Origin: Dermanyssus gallinae
Taxonomy: Eukaryota; Arthropoda; Arachnida; Mesostigmata; Dermanyssidae
Assembly: GCA_003439945.1 (NCBI GenBank)
Contig: QVRM01005976.1
Location: 1,171,001-1,235,000 of the forward strand
DNA: 64,000 nucleotides
Reading direction: 5' to 3'
Positions 46,201 through 58,000 of the stretch are shown piece after piece. The stretch's first letter is position 1; every line of letters begins with the position of its first letter. Under the pieces are notes generated by a model that was not told the origin of the DNA, made no database searches, and was given only the letters and a program-made list of their open reading frames with translations. The translations under genes were made by a program, and so were the position numbers.

Positions 46201-49200
46201 CTATAGCTCGCCGCATATGTGTTCCGAATCGACCGTCCCAGATCGGCAGTTTCCCAATAGCCCAGGAGCTCAGGGTCATACCGTCTGGTTATAAGTTTTC
46301 TTCTTCGTACAGATGTGTCGGCTCGATGCGTACGGCAAAGCCCGACTGTCTGAAGGCTCTTACAAGCACATCATTTACGGCATTGTGGTGACCCTGCTTC
46401 ATGGGCGCAGCCTTCTTGCAGCTCAGCTGTTGGTGGCCCTTTGCATCAGCTATGCTATGCAAGATACAAAAACATGGACGAGCACCGAAAATATCAAGGC
46501 CCAGGCAAAGGGCGCATGCGATTCAGAACTCCAAGTTTGACAGTACGGTGCCAAGGTTGTCATCCGGACAAGTGTTCAGCCAAAGACCGCTCTCCGGTCT
46601 AGATGTGTGGGCGAAACGGATCGAGCTAGGGAGCCTTCGAGGGAGGACTTGGCTTGCGCCAGGAAAATTTTGTCCCACGCCGATTGCTTGCCCTTATCTC
46701 CCTCTTCTGAGACTGAGTCGCCAAAGTTGAGCTGCCATTTCTAGACGGCCTCAGGGCGCGCAAACGTATTGAGGGAAATGTTCAGATTTACCTCCGCACA
46801 TCGCAATAAAACAGAATCGAGCCCTTGAAGATCTGCGGGCATTTTGAGGCAGAACTTGCTCTCAAGAAGTACGTGAGCCCTTGTACATCAAGCGAATGAC
46901 ATAGCAGGAAGAAAGGCCTGGGCGCTAACCAAGGGCAGACAAACGTACATTCGCGAGAGACAAGACGCCATACAGCGGACGAGGCCAGGTGCACCTAAAC
47001 GTCATCTGGAAGAAGCTACGCGTAGCGTAGACGGCAGCCTCGGCTCCTGACTTGGTGCCGTATCCCAATTGGCGAGGCCGCAGCTGTTGTCCAAGTCGGC
47101 TATGAATACGCCTAAGGGAAATTTTCATTGCCAACTTGAAGATGGATCCTATAGCGATGGGTCTCAAGCCACCGAACTTTTTCGTCTGGGCGACCAGCCA
47201 TGTCTTGAATAGCGGTGATAAGTCTCAGATCTTCGCCAGGGCACAGAGGACACGTGGTCGAAGGACTAGGGAGAACTCAGTGAGTGTGAGTAGATGGGCG
47301 GGCGTTATGCCATCCTAACCTCCAGCTACTCCCTTGCGGAAGTCTTTCAGCTGGAACATAGCATAGTCAGGGGTGCTTGCCGAGGTGTCCTCGGGCAGGA
47401 GCATATCTCTAAGGCCGTTGTCGGGATGAGCAGGCAGATGCTTGTCGAGCATCTCCTCAAATGTTCCAGCTGCGTCGGGCGACACCAGCTTAGTGTCCGA
47501 AGACAATATCCCAACGGCACCGGTAACATCAGCGAACACTCAGGCGGCGCTCGGCGGCTGCACACTTGTCGGTAAAACTGCGGCCATGGCGACGTGTCGT
47601 GACGGCCACGCGGGCGGGCGGCATCGGCATCGGTATCGTCGCTTCGAGTGTCGCGAGGCTCCCCATGATCTGGCTACTCTTGTCACTCTTGCGGGCATCC
47701 AGGCGTAAGGTCTTAAAGCCCACAAGAAGGAGCTGGGTTTATGCTTCTGGGGAATTCAGCAGTGCCGCACTCTCTAGGACCTATATAAGCTTGTCGGCGA
47801 GGATGAACCGTGCTTATTTTGGCGGAAAGACGATAAGAAGCAGGCATTGTATCAGCCTGCAGAGCAAGTCAGTCAGGCGGGCCCCCGATACGTCCGGATG
47901 AGCAATACGGCCCGCCGCTGGTGTTCTGAAGCTGACGCTCGTTTCTCCGCTTTGTGTTTGGCGCCTGTGTGGGTCGATAATTCTTTGACGGCGTTCGGTA
48001 CTCGTACCATGAAATAATAATATGCGTGCATACGTATATACATGCATGAATATGCAGGCTATCATAGTAATATGCAGAGCAATATGTCAGTGATTACGTA
48101 CTTCTAATGGATAGCCTTGCAATTAAATCCATACGTATGCTTTACAAATTCTACAAATCTTAGTCGGCAGTGATTCACGAAGGACATATATTGCATTGCT
48201 AGTAGTCCGGCGACGATCAGAATGAATATGAATGTGTTCGAAAAGTTACAGTTCGGAAAATTTGCTCTCTCTTGGCTAAACTGCCTAGCAGCCATCGAGT
48301 GGTGGCACTCTCTGAAAAAAAAATAATTATAATAATTATACTATTTCTATTTTTTCGTAACTAAAATATAACATAAACCTGTAAGCTTTAAGAAGGAGCG
48401 TTACAAGAAAATTACTATTACTACTACTACTACTACTACTTCAAAGATAGTGATTTCAATTTGTATGCCTTCCCCTCTTTTCTCCAGTCTAAGTTTGCTA
48501 GGTAGAAAGAAAACTGAACAGGTAGGAAAGTGCAAAATCGGGAGGGGAAAATGCCAGAAATCACACTGTAAAGGCGCGCCTCTGCCTTCCTTGGCCAAAT
48601 TTATTGTACTAGTGTGTCACATTTATTGTACTAACATTAACAATTTATACAACATTAAATAACAACTTAACCTGCTTGTGCTATTTAAAATGCTCTACTT
48701 ATACTATATATATACCACGAAGATAAACCCTGACCGGTCCTACATTCAAACTCAAACTGGTCACGCAGTTTATTCACGACGAGTGGATTCACATCGCCCG
48801 CCATCTAACACCGTCTTCGACCGAATGAAATTGCTCTGAGGTACCCCTGAGGGGGTCGTAAACTTATTTTGACCCATTCTTGAATCCTTGACGTGTGTGC
48901 GCTCCATCAATGGATGATGAGCATTGAGGACACCTCGGGACACATTGACCTCAGCTGCGAGGTTGCTGTCTTGCCGCCAATGCATGAATGAACGCATAAT
49001 AGCCCAAAGGCCAGAGCACGGTATGAATGCCGAGCCCCCCAGAAGGCGTGGACACAACATGTGGCCGGCCCTCTCTGCCTGGATAATTGCCGGGACCTGT
49101 CTGGATCGTCATCGCATGCACGCGCGGGAGCGGAGCGAAGCGGGACGATAGCTGAGCTAGCTGTAAGCTGAGCCCGTGTTGGGCTCATCTGTGCCATCTG

Positions 49201-50303
49201 ATCTTGTTGGATCTTCTCTCTTGTTGTTGCTCGCCTGCTTCGGGCAGAACGCCGATGATGGGCCCGTATGAGGCTCACGTCGGACGCCCGCCCGGCCGCC
49301 CACAACGACAAGACGACGATATCCGCGGCGGCGGCGGCAGCAGATATAGCATCGTAACTCGTCGCTGCACCCCTATGGACCCCACGCCATTCGGGCAAGG
49401 CTTAAGCCTGGTAGGTAAAGCATTGCGTCCCATCGTACAGCTTGCGTTCACAACCACCACGGTTGCCTTTACTATAACAACTACTACAACTACTACTACT
49501 ATTACTACTAGTATTTCTGCCCCCCCCCCCCCCGCCCTCCTCGCCCCTTTCCCCGCCCCTTTTATGAGAGCGCCCGCTACACCAAATTGCCTCTTCTACG
49601 ACAGCGGCTGAGAGAGAGGTGGCGGCTCTACGCCTCTAAGTAACCTCCGACGTCTCCTTGTCGTCTCCCTCCAGGCGTGATGCTGTAAATGATGCTGCAA
49701 TATTAGCACAAGGTAATATACGATTTTGACCCTAATAGCAAGTCCCCGGCCGCCGACTTAACAGCTAACGATGAACGACGACGACGCCGAGGATGAAGGA
49801 CGCCGATGCCGTCGAAGTATGATGGTCACGGTGATAACATCTATGGAGCAGGAGCAACGCAGTGACAGGCGCAGACGCCGCCGCCGCTGCGACCTTGGAA
49901 ACCCTCTAAATGGTCTCCTTAGAACATCGCCGCCTCGACAAATCGTCTCGCTGCCCGTTATCACGGGATAGATGGGCTGGCAGCCGATCTAGCTTGATTG
50001 ATATGTCTAGTTAGTTTGTTAGCTAGTTAGCTGGCCAGGGAATTCACACCGGCTAGTTAGTCACTTATGGCCCTCTTGTCATCGTAACCGGCCTCGTTTC
50101 CTTCCGTTAGGACGAGACAACCACTCAGTCGGGCCATATCGGCCACATTGCCCCGTTATGGCCACCTACCAATGGTGGTAGCATATACGCACGTCAACGC
50201 ATGGCAACTTCCCAAAAAAATGTATATATATATATATAGATTTAGGCGAGCACTGCCGAGTGTGCAAACGTATTGTAAATGATTAATAAATCATTACAAT
50301 ATT

Positions 50304-50354
<51 letters not shown>

Positions 50355-52672
50355 GAATCGGCAAGTTCTAGTAATTTAAATGTTAAAAATGAAACGAAAC
50401 TACTAAGATATTCCTGTTTGTTTTGCTTCGAGGCGCCACAGTTCATCGGCGCGTCAAATTTCGCGTCAATCGGAGCCTTTGTTTATTGTTTGACTTTGGT
50501 TCAAAGAAGTAGAGGTAACAAGGCTTGGCCGTTTTTAAGGGGCCTGAAACGGAAACGCGACGAATCTGCGTCAAGTTCTGTGTTAAAAACCAGATCATTT
50601 GTTCTCTAGCGGTGAAAATGTTACAAACTGCTTACGATGATCAAGCATTGAGGATATGATGATCAACCATCCCGAAATACGATATGTATACGCGGTACCG
50701 TCGATTTCGCGACGAACGTGAAGAGACCGAACGCGACCTCGTTCGGGAAGGCCTTCGATGCCAAGATAAGACAAGAAAATATCAAAAAGTTTGTGATACC
50801 GTCCACAACAATCGCCGAGTGGCGAGGGGAGCTAGCTAAGGAAATGGAGATCTCTTATAAATTAGTTAAATCAGTCTTTATCTACATTTTATGCGTCAGG
50901 AGACTGGCAGAAAAGCTTGTTCCAAAACTGTTAAATTTACAGCAAGTAAAAGCCCGTCGAGAAATATCCGAACTAGACCTTCAGGTGGTAGTATAAGACC
51001 CTGGATTTCTTAAGCGACTGATTACAGGAGACGAGTCTTGAGTAGTGGTTACGGCATCCAGACCAAAGACCAGTCTTCCCAATTGTGCTTTCACGGAGAG
51101 AGTCGAGCAAAAAACAGACTCCAACACCACGGGAATTGTAGACGTTTCCCTTCGTGTCAAAGTAGTGGTCAAAAACCACCAAAAAAAAGCCATCTGCTTT
51201 AGGATCGATAAGGAATGGTACAGCAAAATTTGAAGAATATTGTGCAAGAACGTCTTACGCAAGGGGCCTGAACGTAGGCAAACATCGTTACTGATTTCAG
51301 ATTATTTGATATGAAAGTCGGTTTCGATATTTCCGAAAGTTTCCTATTCGCCGAGATGGGTTAGTGCGACGTTTTCTCTTCTCACAGATAAGAAAAAATG
51401 AAGAAATAAGGTTACAGGACTATAGAGGACATAAAAAACAATTTGCAGGAGCAACTCAACTGGATTTCGAACAACTCTTTTAAAAAATGTTTCGAAGAGT
51501 GGGAAAGAAGGTGACACAAGTGCATTGCAGCAGGCGGGACCTATTTTAAAGAGAAAACAAAAACACTTTAAAACATTTAATAAAGATTTTTTGTTTGAAT
51601 CACCCTCAGATGTATATATATATAAAAGAAAATCAATTTTTGCCAGGGAACACTAGAGCTTTCGAGAGCCTGCACCAGAGATTATCGCTGGGAATTAAGC
51701 GGGGTAACGCCGCCTCTGTGCGTGGAACTCTACTAGACTGGACACGCCCGAATCTGGAGGATATGTGACGTTTTCATATGTTTTATCCAGTGCACACGTT
51801 CATAAGGAGACAATTGTTACCTCTGACATATAAGCGAATAAGGCTCTAACTTTATAAAGAAAACGAACCAACCAAGTACTAGGATCCGCAAAATAGCGAA
51901 TACTTTAATTACGCTTGACTAGATATGTCTAAGGATTTGAAGCAATGCTAAAGTAAAGCCGAGCCTGGAACTGAGGAGAAATCCGGGTTCAATGGGTTTG
52001 TGAGTCCTACACTAGTCACGCAAACTACCCGTAACACATGTGTCTAATGCATTTCCTTACAGAACAAACAAGAAAAATACGACTAGTAAGTGCCATAAAA
52101 GACATAGATTTTATGCTTCTCTTTGCGTATTAGAGAGTATACGACTATTATTACAGGGATGCTTATTTTCAGTCATATTATCATTGTATTATTGTAATCG
52201 TTTTGTCTATACGCTATACGTACCGCCGCAGCACTTATGCGTCTAACTGCCACCAATCTCGGAAGCCACAAAGCCTAATCTTGTGTTCTGTTTTTGCTGG
52301 GCTTAGCGGAAATGTATAGAAAGCAGGTCGCTCCAAGAACGGCAGAATCATGTTTCGACATATTCGCGTGGAACAAGCGAACAAAAACGGTCCCTTGCAC
52401 CCTGTTGCGTCAAACTCTCATTTCGACTAGAATATATGCTAATATCGGGTCAGCCACACAGAAGGAAGGCTGCTTGGTGCGTCTAAGAGCGCAGAAAATC
52501 CGTAGTTTCATCACGTCAAGATATTATCACCTCACAATGGCTCAACATCGCGATAGCTGGCCAATCCGCGATAGCCATTCCCAAACCCAAGTCCGGTGTA
52601 CTTGATAAGTTGTTAGTACTCGGCTGATTCATACATCTCACCTAGGTGATTCGCTTTCAGCTATCAAAGCAA

Positions 52673-52723
<51 letters not shown>

Positions 52724-53828
52724 GCAGCTATTTGCGTTGCCTTTGCTTCTGTTATTGTCACTGGTATTGGTAGCTTAATTTTTCAGTGACGGCTTCCAAG
52801 CTGACGCTGCTGTGCAGTAGGATTGTTTTTATCATTTGTTGCATTACTAATTTGTTAACAATGCTGTTTCTAAGTATATTTTTAAGGCCTGACGGGTAAA
52901 CCTGAATTATAGCCGTCGACACCGTCGTCTACTTCTAAAACCCGTAGAACAGCCCCTATTTACGCCGAGTCGAGCAGCTGATAAACAAATACCACCTATT
53001 GCTCCTATCTTGGCCAAGAAAAAAATTTCAATATATTGCCCTAGTAGCAAAAGTAATAATGCTAATAGTATAACAATATTAATCTATGAACAAAAAGAGC
53101 GACATTGGCAAGAACAAGCCATATAGCGATAGTAGTCATACACGAATGGAAGGGAAAAGTTACCTTGCATAGAGGGTGATATGTGGTGAGAACACAAAAT
53201 ACCCTATAAGTATTCTATAGGAAATAGTTCACACACAATTGTTACGTAATAAACACGAAAAATAGTCACCTTTAACAACAACGATAACCAAACTTTAAGA
53301 CGCAGTAACTAACACAAATGACAAACACAACGGGAAAGCTGACCGCTCGATAGAACTGATGTTGCTGGTATTGTTGCTGCTGTTGTTCCTGTTGTTGTTG
53401 TTGTTGTTGTTGTTGTTGCTGTTGTTGTTGTTGTTATTATTGGAAACATATTTTCTAAAATTCTTGATTTAGACAGGATAACATTACGGACTGGCGATCG
53501 GTGTATGATTGTGAAACTTTAGCACCCGATACGCATCATGTTTTTAATACACGTCACTTTCGAACACAGCGTACTGACCATAAACTATTACAGCAGCAGC
53601 AACAATAGTCACAGAAGCGCATTTACTATCAGTTGCAGCCAACAACAACAGTAGCAGCGGTAACAATCTCACGACTGGTGAGACCATACAATGTGCCGAG
53701 AATTAGTCATAGTTTTGTGTTTGGCCAAACCTTTTTCGTGTTCGTGTATGACACTTCATAGTCCGAGTTGAGAAAGAGAATGTTCTCCGGCTTTAGATCT
53801 GTATGCGTCAGCTTCATTCGATGTAGAT
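33702..53828 (-). CDS. Doa: LAMMER/CLK family dual-specificity kinase, C-lobe exons (Doa-like)
   Basis: Four minus-strand exons join in frame: 53828-53731, 42839-42627, 36412-36276, 33913-33702. They give the kinase C-lobe: catalytic loop [60 protein letters not shown], then [12 protein letters not shown] (the motif that names the LAMMER family) and the final C-lobe helix ending HPFFEPL. CLK/Doa kinases phosphorylate SR splicing factors in the nucleus. All three junctions are GT-AG with matching phases (0, 0, 2). Introns are 10.9, 6.2 and 2.4 kb. The N-lobe and the RS-rich N-terminus were not found; the first exon seen starts in phase 1, so more exons lie upstream. The gene is partial here. 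Confidence 0.93.
34080..34818 (-). repeat. 24-bp minisatellite, about 31 copies
   Basis: The plus-strand unit is GTAGTAGCGCCAGTAATAGC plus TATT. Copies differ mainly at GCGCCA versus GCAGCA and at a few longer insertions. Because the unit is a multiple of three and lacks stops, the minus strand keeps a 263-codon open frame with an 8-residue Ala/Ile/Thr/Gly period. It lies in the 2.4-kb kinase intron. The open frame is best explained by the repeat, not by a gene. Confidence 0.9.
35009..35398 (-). other. Weak candidate coding exon in a kinase intron
   Basis: This minus frame of 129 codons is GC-rich in an AT-rich intron and carries a helix-like stretch ([20 protein letters not shown]), an Ala/Asn/Gly spacer and a [20 protein letters not shown] end. 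No family is recognised. It could be an alternative exon, a nested gene or chance. Confidence 0.2.
35615..35723. repeat. (CAA)n/(CAG)n triplet tract in a kinase intron
   Basis: About 100 bp of mixed AAC, AGC and ATA triplets, just inside the 2.4-kb intron. Confidence 0.95.
36276..36412 (-). CDS. Doa: LAMMER kinase exon with LAMMER motif
   Basis: A 137-bp exon: acceptor TTTTTCACAG, donor AA|GTACGT. It encodes [19 protein letters not shown] and [17 protein letters not shown]. The [11 protein letters not shown] motif is diagnostic of the LAMMER kinase family. Confidence 0.95.
39776..39874. repeat. (TA)n tract at mariner left edge
   Basis: Two (AT)n runs separated by an AAACATCAATATT-type spacer that occurs twice. 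It supplies the TA target for the mariner insertion. Confidence 0.95.
39875..39902 (+). repeat. Mariner left terminal inverted repeat
   Basis: A 28-base TIR beginning CAGGTAGTTCAACAAG. It pairs with the right end at 41137-41164 with one mismatch and is the 3' end relative to the transposase. Confidence 0.93.
39941..40987 (-). CDS. Mariner transposase, D,D34D, start codon apparently lost
   Basis: The frame is open and unbroken for 348 codons. It has an N-terminal paired HTH region (about residues 1-110 of the product read from GTG at 40966), the linker motif WVPHLL, catalytic D151 ([11 protein letters not shown]), D245 (FHQDNAPAH) and D280 ([13 protein letters not shown]). The 34 residues between the second and third Asp define the mariner class. 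The expected start has ATT (40985-40987) rather than ATG, with a TGA two codons upstream. The next in-frame Met is about residue 105, past the DNA-binding domain. It would cut and paste the element in the nucleus; with no ATG it is probably not expressed in full. Confidence 0.93.
   Translation of the reverse strand: MEKKEFRVVIKHFYFKGWNATQVKTELDEVYGDSAPCFATVSNWINESKRGRRSTEDELRSGRPKTATDEENVEKVRKIVAAIKRVNIREIAEALGISLGRVHFILHENLKMKKLRAKWVPHLLNQGQKDARVSASQRNLAKMSKNPSDFWRRFVTVDESWVHHYTPEIQEASRQWCAPGEGPPKRVRTTASAGKMMATVFWDQRGIILVDYLESGKTITGEYYARLLDCLKQELIVKRPALQKKVVLFHQDNAPAHKSRQATAKLAQLRFELIEQPSYSPDLAPSDYFLFGHLKNSLGGKRFSSNEEVKADVNGYFQSKDAEFYSRGINALKSRWEKCIELLGEYIE
41137..41164 (-). repeat. Mariner right terminal inverted repeat
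   Basis: The partner of the left TIR, ending GTTGAACTACCTG before the TA duplication. It is the 5' end relative to the transposase. Confidence 0.93.
41165..41251. repeat. (TA)n and (CATATATA)n tract at mariner right edge
   Basis: A continuation of the microsatellite on the other side of the mariner, with a CATATATA higher period. Confidence 0.95.
41731..41792. repeat. (AT)n microsatellite, about 60 bp
   Basis: Pure AT alternation with one GT interruption near its start. Confidence 0.95.
42440..42535 (-). mobile_element. Second tRNA-like repeat family, SINE head or tRNA pseudogene
   Basis: The minus strand reads a tRNA-like sequence: A-box-like GGTAGCGTGGTGG and B-box-like GGTTCACAGCC about 50 bases later. 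The motif GTGCATTCGCCTGCGCCTCG recurs at 16400-16420 on the plus strand. It lies next to the kinase activation-segment exon. No full cloverleaf can be drawn. Confidence 0.45.
42627..42839 (-). CDS. Doa: LAMMER kinase exon with activation segment
   Basis: A 213-bp, 71-codon exon: acceptor GCACAG, donor CAG|GTCAGT, phase 0 at both ends. It encodes [20 protein letters not shown], the T-loop RHYRAPE and the helix [20 protein letters not shown]. Confidence 0.95.
42986..43242. repeat. Very long compound (TA)n tract, about 257 bp
   Basis: An almost pure alternation of T and A with short TATAC and TATCT interruptions, in the 10.9-kb kinase intron. It is the longest such tract in the window and may be unstable in replication or assembly. 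Confidence 0.95.
43243..45889. other. Kinase intron stretch, no exon recognised
   Basis: Minus frame 44194-44448 ([20 protein letters not shown]) is weakly protein-like but no family is known and frames around it are broken. It also holds the 48-bp duplication. Confidence 0.5.
45175..45270. repeat. 48-bp tandem duplication
   Basis: Two copies of GGGCGAAAAGGTAACGAAAG onward, differing at about five positions, in a kinase intron. Confidence 0.85.
45890..47730 (-). mobile_element. Decayed LINE related to R2/NeSL-type elements, with (TAA)n tail
   Basis: In several minus-strand frames: a pre-RT segment ([12 protein letters not shown], then [13 protein letters not shown]), RT motif [16 protein letters not shown] followed by [20 protein letters not shown], then [13 protein letters not shown], and a C-terminus [13 protein letters not shown] ending at TAG 45930-45932. 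(TAA)n at 45893-45917 marks the 3' tail. Internal stops and shifts make it inactive. The 'G-x-G-x-x-x-G-A-E-A-A' motif points to R2/NeSL-like relatives; the clade is an inference. Confidence 0.65.
46925..47300 (-). pseudogene. Reverse transcriptase palm relic of the R2/NeSL-like LINE
   Basis: The frame [19 protein letters not shown] and [19 protein letters not shown] covers RT motifs 1-2. The catalytic F/Y-x-D-D region further down was not recognised. Confidence 0.6.
47731..50307. other. Kinase intron stretch, no exon recognised
   Basis: It may include degraded 5' sequence of the LINE that ends near 47.73 kb. There is a GC-rich patch at 48.9-49.4 kb and a C-homopolymer near 49520-49534. Confidence 0.5.
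50308..50350. repeat. (TA)n before the decayed mariner
   Basis: A pure TA run of about 42 bp directly abutting the relic's left end. Confidence 0.95.
50354..51600 (+). mobile_element. Decayed mariner-like element
   Basis: Plus-strand frames, broken by stops and shifts, read as a mariner transposase: a HTH-side segment ([20 protein letters not shown]), [14 protein letters not shown] (first catalytic Asp) and a C-terminal 'FKKCFEEWE…HKCIAAGG' tail. The 5' flank matches that of the fragment at 1196-1784, so both belong to one family. It follows a (TA)n tract at 50308-50350, which fits TA insertion. Exact ends and TIRs could not be fixed. It differs in sequence from the intact mariner at 39.9-41.2 kb. 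Confidence 0.75.
50718..51060 (+). pseudogene. Mariner-like transposase relic
   Basis: The longest preserved part is about 90 codons ([11 protein letters not shown] to SELDLQVVV). It is followed across a TAA by [14 protein letters not shown] and then a TGA where the family has Trp. Further codons in two frames continue the homology. It cannot give a working transposase. Confidence 0.7.
52673..52723. repeat. (TTA)n microsatellite, 17 units
   Basis: An uninterrupted TTA triplet repeat in the 10.9-kb kinase intron. It could also be the tail of a lost LINE, by analogy with 45.9 kb, though no LINE sequence is seen beside it. Confidence 0.95.
53370..53442. repeat. (GTT)n triplet tract
   Basis: A GTT-rich run in the kinase intron, about 300 bases from the catalytic-loop exon. 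Confidence 0.95.
53731..53828 (-). CDS. Doa: LAMMER kinase exon with catalytic loop
   Basis: A 98-bp exon: acceptor TTTGCAG, donor AAG|GTTTGG. It encodes [18 protein letters not shown] followed by [13 protein letters not shown]. The HTD triad replaces HRD, which is characteristic of CLK kinases. It was found by motif because it is too short for an ORF scan. Confidence 0.93.
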
Positions 53829-54970
53829 CTGCAATTTGCACACGATACGAGATACACGCAAATCGGTACATGTAAACTAAAGTCTATGCGTATATATTAC
53901 GTACAATGTTAGCAGCATAAATCAAAGGCCGTTGGCTTGTCCGAATCGAAGTGCTTGACGGGACTTAGACGAAACTTGGGGCTTGGGTCTCAAGCTCGAG
54001 GACTTTGTTGAGCGGCGACTTCAGACTCAGGTTTTCAAGCACGGCCTGGCCAAGTCATTTCATCACGCTCACATGCTGATCCGACAGTGGTACATTCGCG
54101 TTCGCGGCAGGGCAGGGAGTTAATATCTCGCTATTCGTGGTTCGTTTCGACTCAGAGAAACCCAGATTGAGTCCAGCCTTTGATCGCCGTTCGGCTCGAA
54201 GGACGAAGGAGGGTTGTGTGAAAAGGAAGATAAACTAGCTGGCAACTCTTGTGCTATACTTTAAGTTATATGCCAAAAGCAATTTTCGTAAAATTTACGC
54301 GTGTAGCCTAAAATTATATTAATTATATGTATGAAATTCTTGTTTTTCCTGCATCGGCAGCCGGAGGTGTATCAGATATATCAGATATACGCTTAATATA
54401 GTAACATACGTTTATGTACATATATATATATATATATATAAACAAAAAAATATATATATATATACGTATATACGTGTGCAGTTTTTTTAATACATTAATC
54501 GAATGGTCACGGATCGGCATACATGTAAGCGTTAAGAGTTCTTATCAAGCGACGCGTCGCTGTAATTTCTTGCAATTAATGGCAGTTCTTCTTTAGAGCA
54601 AGTGTTGACTTAATGACCGCCAGCATGCAGCAGCTTGAAAGGTAAATAATCACTCCTATAGCTTCAGCAGGATGTATGCTTTAGCAGAACAGACCCGGAG
54701 CTCAAACTCACTCCTATGCATAACAGCGCGGAGGATCAGACCGAGATAGGGTTCTTAAAACACTTGTCGGTACCCGCTGTCAGGTAAACGAGTAACCTTA
54801 GAGCAGTAATTATTGTAATTAGATGCGCTAGATAGATAATGTTTTCTCAAACGTACGGGATAGGCGCACAAGGTGGGCAGCAATAACACCTTCAAAAAAC
54901 TATTTCAGAGACGAAGCTTAATTTTATGTGTATAATGTTAAGGGCATAAGTAAAGTTTGCTTAAAAAATA

Positions 54971-55010
<40 letters not shown>

Positions 55011-58000
55011 ATTCAGAATATTACATGTACATATAATGGCTAAACTGAAATTGTGTACCGCCATCAATCAGGAGGACACGCTATACGATGTATAATGCAC
55101 GCTTAATAGACAGTTCAAACCTTGTAACGTGGCCTGAAAATTACCAACACTGTGTTGCAGTACTTCTACATGCACTGCAAGCATAACGTTTTTTAGTCAT
55201 AGCGCTAACCTTATTTCGTCCGACGCAGAACATTGGTTGTTGTGTGCTACTTATCGCCGCATTTCGGCTCATGCTGCTTCGTCTACCGCCTGTCGATAAC
55301 GCCTCTCTGCTTAGCCTACGACCTATTTATTTATCATGGCAGGCTTATTGACGTTTACGTTCTAAAGTAGGATGCGAAGCAAAAGCGAGCATAAGCTAGC
55401 GATAAGGAAGAATAGAGAGAGAAACTAGTCACAGATGGTAGTCAGTCACACAAACCAATTAGTCAACTCGACGAAGAGCGTTGTCAATTTGAACTGAACG
55501 AACGACGCGAACCAGCCACTCAGCCTTGGAAGGTTCTAAGTAATTTAAGTATCGTGCTAAATTCCCGCTAGACTGGTCGAGAATCAAGCAGCAAACTCGA
55601 GCAGAGAAATGAATTCCTAGGTCTGCGAGAGGATGGGGAGAAGGGCAAGCGTGTAGTTGTAACAAGCCCGTCGATCGATTGATTTCTCTACCGGCTCAGG
55701 CAATAACACAGTCGTGCTTGCTTTTATTTCAGAGTACAACGTTTTCATGTGGCACCACTAGCTAGCGGAAAAAGTTGCTCCAACTTCTTGTGATCAGGTC
55801 GCATTTGCTTCTGTCGCTCTCTGTCTCTCTCTCTCTCTGTTTTCTAAGCCTTCCGCTATTCCTATGGTGTATTGGTGCGTCTGGCTAGGTGCCTGTGTGT
55901 GAGTGTCTGTCCTCGTTTTTCATGCGCACCAGGCGCACTGGCCGATCAGCACTTTAAACCGCCGCGATCCCTTCTGTCCTCATTTGGTCGTTCGTCGTCT
56001 TGGAGTTCCTCCAAGAAGGGCAGGTCGACCCCCGAAGTCGGGGTAAGTCCAGTGCCCAGTTAGCAGCAGGTCAATTAACTAAAACAACCTCTCACCAAAG
56101 ACGCATTACCGGGCGTATATCTCGGCTGCGTATCTGCTTGGATGGCTGCCGACCACCCCCACCGCTCTCCGGGATGGCTCGGTCTGTGGGCGACGGCCCC
56201 TCGTTTGTCCGTATATGCAGCTGCGTGTGTGTGTGTTTACCCGCTTTATGCAGTGTTGAAGCGCCTTCACTTAGCCTTCACTTGGCATCTCCACTCACCC
56301 CCCCCCCCCCCCCGAGCGTTCCCGAACGCCTTCAGCGCAAGGGCAAGGCGCGATTAGGGCATCTGGCAGCCGTCCCGCTCGCCATACACACCAGAAGGTT
56401 CTGTGCGGACAATCAGCTATGTCCTCTCGACACTTAATGTTCCTAACGGCGGCAGCAGCAGACATGGAGATTGCTCAAATGACAAACTTTACTTTCAGTG
56501 TAGAACACACAAAGCTGAGAGACAATGTATCTAAATAAAAAAATCTCCATCACCAAATAGACACATCTTCCTTCGATAATGAGAACAAGCATCGATAAAT
56601 AGATGTTAGATAGGCAAGTCGTCGTAGGTATGGCGTTGTGCACCGCACACTAGATGAAGCAGTCAGGAGATTACGGCAGATATCGAGTGTTTCGGCCATC
56701 GTCGACACAAGAAGCTACTTGAGAGTCCTATCGAGTTCCTGAATTTGCCTACAAGCACATCGAGCCAGGCAGACAACATGGCGACGCCCTCCCTCTGCCG
56801 ATATATGCAAACGGCGTCTGAAGAAGCCGGAGAGCAAATTTACTCATGATCGCAGAGGACAGTGCAGACGCTGCGCGTAGGCCCGGACTGGCTATGGATG
56901 GTCAAGGACGACTCCCGAAGGTTGCTTAGAGGAGGAGGAAGTAGTGGCGGCTGCGGTGGTGGTGGGCGCAGCAGAAACGAAAGGCTATTGTGGGCTTTTC
57001 TGTCTCGGCGTGTCAGTCTCTAATGTCCGATTAGAGTCTGCCTCACCTACAGGCACCCACATCATGTCTGATGATGTGGCGTCTGTCTGGGTGAGCAACA
57101 TGCCTAAGGTACAATGCGTGCACATAATAGTAGTAGTCGTTGTCGACGACGACGACAACGACGACGTCGGTAGTAGAAGCAGCAGCTGTGGCGGCGGCGA
57201 CGACAACGATAGGCGCGGATCCTACCTGCATCCTGCCCCTGCCCCCCCCCGCCTTCCTGCGTGCCTGACGGCGGCTGAGACCTACTCCATCCGTTGCCAC
57301 TGCCGCCTCTCGATTGTTGGCTGCGCCTCCTTATTTTCCTCATCGCTTCTTTCGCAGTAGAGTGGCTGGTCCGGCATTATCCAATCGGTCGGTCGGTGGC
57401 TCGGTCAGTCTCTCCGTCGGTGCGTTCGCCGCTCATCCATCCGTCCGATAGACCGTCGGTTAGTGGAAAATCCAGGTAGCAGCGGCAAACGAACGGACGA
57501 ACGAACGGAAGGCTAAACTAACTCACGCACAGATAGAAGATCCGCGCAGACGCGGATAAATCAACCAACAGACAGCGGACAGGAGACCGCTAAAGATGCT
57601 GTTTTCCAGGCTTGACGGCTGCACGGACCGACAAACAGGCTAACGACAGACAGACAGAGAGATAGATAGTAAGATAGATATGAAGGTAGGCAGGTCAACA
57701 AGCAGAAGGACGAACAGACAGATAGACAGCTAGCCAAGGCGACGTGCGTCTTGGCACGATGAAGAAGCCAACAAATGCAAGCGGGCGAATGCGGGAGCGC
57801 GCAAATGCGTGAGCTAGCAAGTGAGCGAGAACCTACCTCAACGAGAACATAAGTGAATTGCGCTGAAAAAGATGTTACGGACGAGAAACAGTTGAAACTG
57901 CTCGTCGTTCTCTCTCTGTTGTCCGTACTCTCTCATCGGGCCCTGCTTGCCTGCCTGCCAACCAACCAACCGACCGACCGACATAAAGAGAGAAGGGCCA

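Larger units (their letters stand above)
51601..53730. other. Kinase intron stretch, no exon recognised
   Basis: AT-rich DNA with (TTA)n at 52.68 kb and (GTT)n at 53.4 kb. No coding or transposon motif was seen. Confidence 0.55.
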
